Assembly (NCBI GenBank): GCA_002506425.1
Contig: DAXO01000083.1
Coordinates: 1 to 13,705 of the forward strand
Reading direction: 5' to 3'
DNA length: 13,705 bases
From: Methanomassiliicoccaceae archaeon UBA480
GTDB lineage: Archaea > Thermoplasmatota > Thermoplasmata > Methanomassiliicoccales > Methanomethylophilaceae
Shown: positions 1-5,791 of the stretch, in pieces
Layout: every line of letters begins with the position of its first letter
How positions within the stretch are numbered: position 1 is the stretch's first letter
Position numbers and translations under genes: made by a program
Notes under the pieces: generated by a model
What the model was told of the DNA's origin: nothing
The model's input: only the letters and a program-made list of their open reading frames with translations
Database searches by the model: none

Positions 1-84
1 TAGCGGCTTCGGCTAAGAAATATCTTAGACGAACTGTCATTATCGGATACACCATCGGTCAGCGATCATCCGGATTTCAAAAGG

Positions 85-167
85 CGCGGGGAGAGGGATT
101 TGAACCCCCGGGGAGATTCTCCACCGGTTTTCAAGACCGGCGCCGTAGGCCGCTTGGCTATCCCCGC
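85..167 (-). tRNA. tRNA-Ser (anticodon UGA)
   Basis: The minus strand folds into a class II tRNA. The acceptor stem is GCGGGGA paired with TCCCCGC, followed by discriminator G. The anticodon loop is CTTGAAA, with the TGA anticodon at 133-131, closed by the CCGGT/ACCGG stem. A long variable arm (GGAGA/TCTCC) is typical of serine tRNAs, and the T-loop is TTCAAAT. The discriminator is followed by CCT, so CCA is not encoded. A T4 run directly after the gene (82-79) may end transcription. The identity is read from the anticodon and long arm and is very secure; the ends may be off by one base. Confidence 0.96.
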
Positions 168-190
168 TCGGCAGGGCGATTGCGGTTACC

Positions 191-200
191 GATATAAAAG
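191..200 (-). promoter_or_regulatory. TATA box of the tRNA-Ser gene
   Basis: Read on the minus strand this is CTTTTATATC, centred about 28 nt before the mature tRNA 5' end. It is an archaeal-type TATA box at the usual distance for a stable RNA gene. Confidence 0.7.
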
Positions 201-240
201 AATCTATCGAGCAGGAATCGAAGCAATCCCGTCTCGATGC

Positions 241-284
241 GAAAAATAAGGGATTCGGTCCTCCGGCTTCAGAGTCGGAGGGCC
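241..284 (-). terminator. Hairpin plus T-run terminator after the SBF-type transporter
   Basis: Arms 257-265 (GGTCCTCCG) and 276-284 (CGGAGGGCC) pair over 9 bp with one G-T pair and a 10-nt loop. On the minus strand the hairpin begins 11 nt past the transporter stop and is followed by a CTTATTTTTC tract (250-241). A stem plus T-run fits an intrinsic-like terminator; archaea may rely mainly on the T-run. Confidence 0.65.
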
Positions 285-295
285 TGGTGTTTGGA

Positions 296-1246
296 TCAGG
301 CTGCGCGGGCTTCCGCTTCCGCCTTGACGTCCTCATCGGAGATGGGCCAGACCTTCTCGATGACCTTGGACATCACAGCGAACCAGACTGCCTCCATCAC
401 GAGCGATACAACGCAAGGGAGAACCGCATCGGGCATGGTGGCGGCGAACAGGGCCATGGTCATGGATATGGACATTCCAGAGTTCTTCCATGCCGCCATG
501 GATAGATAGACGACGGAGTCCTCCCTCTTGACGCCCTTCTTCTTGAAGAAGAACAGGAGCGCGAAGCTGGCGATGAAGATCCTGAAGACACAGGCCAGGA
601 TCAGAAGCATGACAACATCGAAGTCGCTGAAGATGAACTCGCGCCTGCTTCCCAGACCGATGAACACCATGAAGAGCATCATCAGGTTGATGAAGACTGA
701 TTTGACGGTCCTCTTGAGGTGCAACCGTCTCACAAGGAACGACAGGGCGAAAGGCACCGCTATGAACAGCACGATGTACTTCAGAACCTCGAGCGGATTC
801 ACCGAATCTCCGAGCAGGGTCTTGGTTATCAGAGGAGTGAGCGCGATGGCGCAGATGTAGATGATAGTCAGAGACAATACGGACAGCTTGGCATCTCCGC
901 GCATGACTATGGTGGCCACCACCACGGAGACACCGCACGGAACGGATGAGAGCATGACCCATCCCGTCCAGAGGTGGCTGTCGTCGATGAAGCATAGGCC
1001 GCACAGGAGGGTGAGTCCGGTGTTGAAGACGAAGCAGAACAGGAGGTTCCATATTATCTCCTTGTCGTAGTGCTTGAAGTCGTCCTTCTTGAACTGGATA
1101 CCATCCAGCGATACGGCCATCTGTGCTATGAGCACGAACATCAGGATCGTCGAAGCATTTGAGTTCTCGAATCCTACCGACAGGGCCAGTACGATACCGA
1201 TGAGAATCCAAATCTTGACATCACAAAGGACGTTTATTAGTGGCAT
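296..1246 (-). CDS. SBF-type (bile acid:Na+ symporter superfamily) membrane transporter
   Basis: A 316-residue polytopic membrane protein with about nine to ten hydrophobic segments. A conserved-looking block at residues 100-140 (SSVPCGVSVVVATIVMRGDA, then a hydrophobic stretch ending in TPLI) resembles the SBF/BASS and ACR3 fold, where a polar-Gly-Val motif crosses at the substrate site. The second signature is AAWKNSGMSIS around residue 251-261, matching the (N/Q)-(S/T)-G helix break of the other half. Members move bile acids, pyruvate, pantothenate, arsenite or other anions with sodium; the substrate cannot be told here. The C-terminus is a short acidic, Ala-rich tail in the cytoplasm. The ATG at 1246 is preceded by a weak AAAATAC element about 22 nt upstream. 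It lies 50 nt downstream of the XPD-type helicase on the same strand and has its own terminator. Family confidence is good, substrate unknown. Confidence 0.75.
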   Translation of the reverse strand: MPLINVLCDVKIWILIGIVLALSVGFENSNASTILMFVLIAQMAVSLDGIQFKKDDFKHYDKEIIWNLLFCFVFNTGLTLLCGLCFIDDSHLWTGWVMLSSVPCGVSVVVATIVMRGDAKLSVLSLTIIYICAIALTPLITKTLLGDSVNPLEVLKYIVLFIAVPFALSFLVRRLHLKRTVKSVFINLMMLFMVFIGLGSRREFIFSDFDVVMLLILACVFRIFIASFALLFFFKKKGVKREDSVVYLSMAAWKNSGMSISMTMALFAATMPDAVLPCVVSLVMEAVWFAVMSKVIEKVWPISDEDVKAEAEARAA

Positions 1247-1296
1247 ATGCTGGTCAATTACCGAGTATTTTCAGGTGTTATTAATCATTTGCTCAG

Positions 1297-3369
1297 TTAC
1301 TTGGAGAAGAATCTCGCAGCATCCCCTACCGGATCCTCGGATCTGACGGCATCCAGCTCGCGTGCGAATCTAGATGCGCGGTCATCGAGTATGACGGCCA
1401 TGCCTCTGTCCGTTTCGGTTCTAATGAGACGTCCTATCGCCTGCTTCATCTTCCTCTGGGCCGGAACGGCTGAGCAGTAGAGCCAACCTTTGCCCTGACC
1501 GTATTTGGCGTCGAACATGTCGCTCATCGCTTTCAGCTCAGGGGATGGGGGAGGATAGGGGATCCCTACTATGATTGCGAAGCAGAGCTCGTCCCCCGGG
1601 AAATCTATTCCTTCGGCGAACTTCCCTCCCATGACGCAGAAAAGAACCCCGTCCCTGCGGGAGCGGAACGAGGAAAGATTGGATGCGTTCCTTTGCGGAT
1701 TGCGCGACTCCTCCCAATAGAGGCGCTTCTCGACATGAGATTCCATGTATCCCCTCATGGAAGCCATGCTCGCATAGGATGTGAAGAACACGAGTGTGTT
1801 CTTCTCTACTGAGTTGCAGAGATCGGCTATGGTTCTCTCCAATTTGGTTTTCAAAGAAGGATCGTCCTTGAGCGCCTGCCATCTCGTGGTGAGGTTCGGA
1901 GTGTAGACGACCTTCCGGTTCTCTGGAGGGAATGGGGACGGATACTTGCGGAACGTGCAATTGGACGAAAGCCCGATCACGCGTGCATATTGGTCCAACG
2001 GCTGCAGCGTCCCCGACATATGGACGGTCCCTTTAGTCGAGTTGAGGAATCTCGATATCTCGACGGGATCTATGCAGCAAGCCCTTAGGTATTCCCCCTC
2101 CTTGTCAGCCTTGACGGTGCGGACGAAGCGATCGGTTGAAGAGCATACCCAAGACTGCAGGAAGGATGCGACGGTCTGTACATCGGAGACGCGGTTCTCT
2201 CCCGCTTCCAAGAGGGAATCGGTTCTAGCTTCTCCATATTCGAGCATGGTGTCTATCGCATCGGATAGGTCATCGTGCTTCATCCCGTATTTCTCCTTGA
2301 GCCTATCTTCGAGCACGGGCCCTTCGATGACCGCAGTGTCCGAGCCCATGGGTATGAGATCTATGGCGATAGCGCGGATGCATGATTTAAGAAAAATAAG
2401 GAAATTCTTGAGATCCACGTCGCCCCATACGATAGGAGGATGCCTGAATGTGGAGCATTCGTCTATAGCCGCATCCACCATGGAGCGCTCTATGCGGAAG
2501 GTCTCGCTGTCGCGGGCCGCATCAACCAGGTTGTGGGCCTCGTCGACGATTATCAGGAGGGATTCGGGATCCCCGGGACGATCGAGATTGGTCATCAGAC
2601 TCTCTCTGATGTCCGGATCCAGAATGTGCACATAGGGAGCGGCCACAACCAAGGCCTCCTTCATCAGAGCCTTCTTAGCCTCGTAAGGGCAGGCCTGCAT
2701 CCTGACGCAGAAGGAGTCCAATTCGTCGGAGGTCGGGAACTGCGTCTCCACGAATTCGCGGATCTGCGGCAACGAGTATTCCACTCTGTCGAAGTATCTG
2801 CATCCGCCGGCCTTTCCGTGACGGCTCTTCTCTCTCGCATCCTCGCACATCATAGAGAGGACATGAGAGGGGATATTGTCGTAATCCCTTATCCCGCGGA
2901 ACAGCGGACAGGATTTCGCCCTTCCTGTTATGGCGATGCCGCGCACCGGCTTGATTTTGGAGATGGAGCGGAGCTCCCTCATGACCTGGTCGCTTTGGGA
3001 GATGGTTCTGGTCAGATAGACAATCTTCTTGCCCGAGCGAGTAGCATGGTCTAGACCCGCAGACAGGGCGATGATCGTCTTCCCGGTACCTGTCCCCGAT
3101 TCCATAACGAAGTGGCGGCCGTTGTCGAGGGCGGTGACCATGTCATGGATGATATCCAGCTGGCATCCACGGGGCTTATATGGTAGGAAGGGCGCTTCCG
3201 GAGTCTCCTCGATCTCCGGTTCCTTGCGGGCAGGCCTCCTCTCATCTGCGAAATCCAGGACTGACTGGGTGCTTTCCACCATCTTGTCCAGGGATGTCCC
3301 GCACGACCTACACCGGTCGTCTGTAGGCGAAACGAGCGCATGGCATCTCGGACAGAACATCCCCATCAT
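1297..3369 (-). CDS. XPD/Rad3-type (DinG-related) DNA helicase with N-terminal zinc ribbon
   Basis: An ATP-driven 5'-3' DNA helicase of superfamily 2, probably in DNA repair. Residues are numbered from the ATG at 3369 (690 aa). A zinc ribbon comes first (C6, C9, C20, C23), then a charged linker, Walker A GTGTGKT (92-98), DEAH (276-279), the GIDFPG strand and motif VI QAIGRLIR (643-650). Four cysteines, C154, C175, C190 and C227 (in ACPYE), fall where XPD holds its 4Fe-4S cluster, which favours XPD over non-FeS relatives. The zinc ribbon is not part of standard archaeal XPD. The frame could begin at a TTG at 3381, but a TATA-like ACTTTTAC (3398-3391) sits 26 nt before the ATG at 3369, so that ATG was chosen for a leaderless transcript. 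The next ATG (3366) is also possible. Stop is TAA. Confidence 0.9.
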   Translation of the reverse strand: MMGMFCPRCHALVSPTDDRCRSCGTSLDKMVESTQSVLDFADERRPARKEPEIEETPEAPFLPYKPRGCQLDIIHDMVTALDNGRHFVMESGTGTGKTIIALSAGLDHATRSGKKIVYLTRTISQSDQVMRELRSISKIKPVRGIAITGRAKSCPLFRGIRDYDNIPSHVLSMMCEDAREKSRHGKAGGCRYFDRVEYSLPQIREFVETQFPTSDELDSFCVRMQACPYEAKKALMKEALVVAAPYVHILDPDIRESLMTNLDRPGDPESLLIIVDEAHNLVDAARDSETFRIERSMVDAAIDECSTFRHPPIVWGDVDLKNFLIFLKSCIRAIAIDLIPMGSDTAVIEGPVLEDRLKEKYGMKHDDLSDAIDTMLEYGEARTDSLLEAGENRVSDVQTVASFLQSWVCSSTDRFVRTVKADKEGEYLRACCIDPVEISRFLNSTKGTVHMSGTLQPLDQYARVIGLSSNCTFRKYPSPFPPENRKVVYTPNLTTRWQALKDDPSLKTKLERTIADLCNSVEKNTLVFFTSYASMASMRGYMESHVEKRLYWEESRNPQRNASNLSSFRSRRDGVLFCVMGGKFAEGIDFPGDELCFAIIVGIPYPPPSPELKAMSDMFDAKYGQGKGWLYCSAVPAQRKMKQAIGRLIRTETDRGMAVILDDRASRFARELDAVRSEDPVGDAARFFSK

Positions 3370-3390
3370 GACAATGTCCAAGTAGATGCG

Positions 3391-3398
3391 GTAAAAGT
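3391..3398 (-). promoter_or_regulatory. TATA box of the XPD-type helicase
   Basis: ACTTTTAC on the minus strand, centred 26 nt before the ATG at 3369 and lying between that gene and the upstream ArsR-like gene. The spacing predicts a transcript that starts at or next to the start codon. Confidence 0.5.
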
Positions 3399-3417
3399 CT
3401 TTTTCGAATGCATGGAG

Positions 3418-3705
3418 TCATTCCTGCCTTCCCAGGCAGGATGCTGTAATGGAGGAGATTATATCTTCCGCACGAGGGGAGACCGAGAAATATCTCGTCT
3501 TGCCACGGAATTCGCTATCCAATAGCCCGGATCTGCATAGTATGCAGGCGTGACGAGAGGTGTTGGAATTGCTCATATCGAGATAGTCTGCAATCTCCTC
3601 GGTGCAGAGCGGACCCTGCAGTAGACAGCGCATGATGCGGATCCTATTGGGCTCCGAAAGAACTCTGCATATCGATGCCGCATCCTCGGGATCTTCGGAT
3701 CTCAT
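3418..3705 (-). CDS. ArsR-like winged-helix transcription regulator
   Basis: A 95-residue single-domain protein. Residues 12-30 (CRVLSEPNRIRIMRCLLQG) match the ArsR-type first helices, 35-62 form the helix-turn-helix (TEEIADYLDMSNSNTSRHAC plus following helix), and 66-75 (EFRGKTRYFSV) make the beta wing. Such proteins bind palindromic DNA as dimers and often sense metals or redox. Cysteines at 13, 27, 34, 54, 57 and 90 could serve in sensing, but they do not form the ELCVCDL metal site of classic ArsR, so the signal is unknown. It starts 17 nt after the YcxB-like gene stop, so it may be read with it, but a TTAAATA element 25 nt before its ATG suggests its own promoter. It could control itself, the helicase downstream or the protease pair. 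Confidence 0.85.
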   Translation of the reverse strand: MRSEDPEDAASICRVLSEPNRIRIMRCLLQGPLCTEEIADYLDMSNSNTSRHACILCRSGLLDSEFRGKTRYFSVSPRAEDIISSITASCLGRQE

Positions 3706-3722
3706 GATGGATCGAGCATCCC

Positions 3723-4238
3723 TCAGTATTTAACGGAGACAGGCCTCTGTATTACTTTGATAGGTAAAGACCTTAAGAAAGATTCGAGACCTTCCGGACA
3801 GTCCTCCTTTGGGACTATCGCTCCAGTGCTGTCAGATATCATGATGTAGAATGCTTCCGGCACGTCGATGACCGTCTTGACCGAGCTGTACGGATACTCG
3901 GCCGAGAACTCCTGCGTCTGAATGGCGAAGCGGTCCTTGAAGAAAAGATACGTTATGGTACCGGCGAGCTGCTCCTGCTGATACTGCAGCATCTCCGCTT
4001 TTCTGAGCTGGCGGAACGACATCCATGCATAGAGGGCGCCGATCGCGACGAAGAATACCATATGGAACGGGGAACCGAACAGGACGGAGAATGCTGCCCC
4101 TGCGGCGACATCGAGGGCCACGACCGCCCAGATGCGGAGATTGACCTTGGAGATATAGCGCTGGACGGTGCGGTTGTACCTCTGATATTGGGAGAGCGTG
4201 CATGCTGTAGACACCTTGTAAAGCGGTTCATCCATCAT
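3723..4238 (-). CDS. YcxB-like membrane protein
   Basis: A 171-residue protein with an N-terminal cytoplasmic stretch, two closely spaced membrane helices (about 35-55 and 58-76), and a C-terminal beta-rich domain. The C-terminal pattern (PYSSVKTVIDVPEAFYIMIS followed by a short loop and IVPKEDCPEG, 116-150) resembles the YcxB-like domain: a Y-S-S/V strand, a tyrosine-containing strand, a small turn, and IVPK. The role of this family is not known. Its ATG overlaps the stop of the trypsin-fold protease gene in an ATGA, so the two are almost certainly translated from one message and may act as a pair: a soluble protease with a membrane anchor or target. Without the helices and the C-terminal pattern the call would only be 'membrane protein'. 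Confidence 0.7.
   Translation of the reverse strand: MMDEPLYKVSTACTLSQYQRYNRTVQRYISKVNLRIWAVVALDVAAGAAFSVLFGSPFHMVFFVAIGALYAWMSFRQLRKAEMLQYQQEQLAGTITYLFFKDRFAIQTQEFSAEYPYSSVKTVIDVPEAFYIMISDSTGAIVPKEDCPEGLESFLRSLPIKVIQRPVSVKY
3727..3733 (-). promoter_or_regulatory. TATA-like element of the ArsR-like gene
   Basis: TTAAATA on the minus strand, just before the stop codon of the YcxB-like gene and centred 25 nt before the ATG at 3705. Its position suggests independent transcription of the regulator in addition to any read-through from upstream. Confidence 0.45.
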
Positions 4239-5113
4239 TCCACGATCCTGAAACCGGATTCATCGCCCTCGGCATCGTATCTGACATTCCTCTCATCCAT
4301 GAATTGCCTCAGGACCTTCACATGAACTCCGAGTCCCACGTTGAGGAAGGGATTCTCGACGAAAGTCCTTCCATCTGATTCGAAGGTGGGCTGGAAACCG
4401 AGGGGGATGTGCGCCGTACTGACCTGCATGGCGTATATGTGCCCCTTCGTTGTATATATCGGGCCTCCGGACTGGCCTTTGAGTCCGGGAGTCGATGTCT
4501 CTACATAGATGCGATCGTGACCGTCGACGGACTTTTCGTAAGTGACCGTGCGCGTATGCATGCCGTCGTTATGGAATATCGCATCCTTGGACGATATGCG
4601 GGGAATCTGGAATGTCTTGGACGAATCGTCCCATTTGGCTCCGATGGACACGAACGGGAATCCTGAACGGCATATGCTGGTGCCGGGGCGGATCCGATCC
4701 GGATCGCAGAATACCGGATATTCGGACACCCACGAGGGATCGAATGGCTCGAGCTTGCCGATCATAAGATCGATCTGCCTGTTGACGGCGACATTCGTCA
4801 TGCGGACTCCGTCCCATCCCCACCAGAAGGAATGATTGGTTATCAGAGTGGGGTCGAGCTTGATCTGTGAGCTGGGGGCCCCGGGTGTGGAGGACCTTGA
4901 CTCGTTCAGCTCCCTGATCTCCTCCGCCTTCTTCAGATCGGATTGGAACTTCACGAAAGAATCGTAGGTGTGGCCTGCTGAGAGCACCCATCCTTCCCGG
5001 TTCACCACGATGAACGAACCGATCTCGGTATGGACGGAACCGTCTTGGTGTCTTGTGGATACGACGACGGGTCTCGTGAATTCGGATGCCTTGCTGCAGG
5101 CGTCAACAAACAT
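4235..5113 (-). CDS. Trypsin-like serine protease, no signal peptide
   Basis: A 292-residue protease of the chymotrypsin fold. Numbered from the ATG at 5113, the triad is complete: H48 in VLSAGHTY, D115 in QIDLMIG, and S215 in GLKGQSGGPIY. The insert between H and D (about 52-100) is charged and helical, and R149-G151 precedes the SGFPF loop. There is no signal peptide or transmembrane segment, so it should act in the cytoplasm, unlike HtrA/Deg proteases, and no PDZ domain is present. The open frame extends to a TTG at 5182, but those 23 extra codons are AT-rich and unlike the rest of the gene, and an ATTATCTATC element sits 25 nt before 5113, so they are more likely promoter DNA. Its end overlaps the start of the YcxB-like gene by 4 nt. 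Substrate unknown. Confidence 0.85.
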   Translation of the reverse strand: MFVDACSKASEFTRPVVVSTRHQDGSVHTEIGSFIVVNREGWVLSAGHTYDSFVKFQSDLKKAEEIRELNESRSSTPGAPSSQIKLDPTLITNHSFWWGWDGVRMTNVAVNRQIDLMIGKLEPFDPSWVSEYPVFCDPDRIRPGTSICRSGFPFVSIGAKWDDSSKTFQIPRISSKDAIFHNDGMHTRTVTYEKSVDGHDRIYVETSTPGLKGQSGGPIYTTKGHIYAMQVSTAHIPLGFQPTFESDGRTFVENPFLNVGLGVHVKVLRQFMDERNVRYDAEGDESGFRIVE

Positions 5114-5133
5114 GATTCCCTGAACTGTTTTCG

Positions 5134-5142
5134 GATAGATAA
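5134..5142 (-). promoter_or_regulatory. Possible TATA box of the protease gene
   Basis: ATTATCTATC read on the minus strand, centred 25 nt before the ATG at 5113, inside the low-GC stretch that would otherwise be an N-terminal extension from a TTG at 5182. The match to a TATA box is moderate; its main value is in deciding the start. Confidence 0.4.
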
Positions 5143-5283
5143 TGGATTTCAAAACAGAACGGAGAGACGGATCATATGTCAACAGATTCGGAAACTACCT
5201 TCAGAAGTGTTATAGACATGACCCTCGTTCAAGGATAATCTGCGCCGAACCATTCATGGAGAGGCGGGGAGAAACGTGACGCC

Positions 5284-5721
5284 ATGTTGACCAAGGAGAC
5301 CCAATACAGGATCTATGCCGGGACCAGCAAGGACGACTACACAGGCTGGACCCGCACAGAGGTGCCTGAGGAAGAGAATGATGTGGAGTTCTGGACGCTC
5401 GATCTGGGCGACGGATACTGCCTCGACAGGGTCACCAAGAAAAAGAAGGGTCTGTTCGGGACCAAGACGATAAAGATCAACAGTCTGCGCAGGGACCGCA
5501 CCGTTGCGGATCCGGACGGAGACTATCGCGACATGAACTTCAGCATGCTGTTCAATGTGAAGATCATGGTCTCGCCGGACGCAATAAAGTTCGATACCGG
5601 CAGCAACTCGTTCGTGGTCCTCTCCAGGGAGCCGGCGGATTGGGAGCGCTTCACAGAGAACGTCCCAACATTCGACGACAAGGATATAGAGGAATCCAAC
5701 TGGTCGAGCTTCTACAGTTGA
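5284..5721 (+). CDS. Hypothetical protein (145 aa)
   Basis: I do not recognise a family. The protein is small, soluble, acidic and rich in aromatic residues, with alternating hydrophobic strands (FWTLDLGDGYCLDRV, MLFNVKIMVSPDAIKF, NSFVVLS) that suggest a mainly beta fold. A basic patch KKKKGLFGTKTIK (52-64) lies between two strands. There is one cysteine and no signal peptide or membrane segment. The ATG at 5284 is preceded by a purine-rich GGGGAG 12 nt upstream and by GGATAATC (5233-5240), giving a short leader, so this is one of the few genes here with a possible leader and ribosome site. It stands divergent to the protease and 70 nt ahead of the helicase, which has its own promoter. A shared role with the helicase is possible but not shown. 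Confidence 0.7.
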   Translation: MLTKETQYRIYAGTSKDDYTGWTRTEVPEEENDVEFWTLDLGDGYCLDRVTKKKKGLFGTKTIKINSLRRDRTVADPDGDYRDMNFSMLFNVKIMVSPDAIKFDTGSNSFVVLSREPADWERFTENVPTFDDKDIEESNWSSFYS

Positions 5722-5751
5722 TCCGATCTAAGTTTATCAAAACGTCATCCG

Positions 5752-5788
5752 GGACGTCTCGGTATTAAAAGAAAAACGCCGAGACTCC
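5752..5788. promoter_or_regulatory. Helicase promoter: TATA box inside an inverted repeat
   Basis: TATTAAAA (5763-5770) lies 25 nt before the helicase ATG at 5792. It is framed by the perfect repeat GTCTCGG (5756-5762) and CCGAGAC (5779-5785), which extends by GGA/TCC if C5755 is bulged out. The arms abut the TATA box on one side and cover the expected transcription start on the other, which is where archaeal repressors bind. In RNA only the right arm would be present, so this is better read as a DNA operator. Confidence 0.55.
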
Positions 5789-5791
5789 CTC

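Noticed and set aside
13..28. Perfect 6-bp inverted repeat CTAAGA / TCTTAG with a 4-nt loop at the left edge
   Set aside because: Short, AT-rich and at the window edge, with no gene in view that it could end or regulate.
85..167. tRNA-Ser as an integration site of a mobile element
   Set aside because: No integrase and no duplicated tRNA 3' end are visible in the window.
40..336. 98-residue frame on the minus strand across the tRNA
   Set aside because: It runs through the tRNA-Ser gene and the terminator and has no protein-like pattern.
333..1211. Long 292-residue frame inside the SBF-type transporter
   Set aside because: His/Arg-rich shadow in another frame of a gene with clear membrane helices.
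1946..2635. 229-residue plus-strand frame opposite the XPD-type helicase
   Set aside because: Ser/Arg-rich reverse reading with conserved helicase motifs on the other strand.
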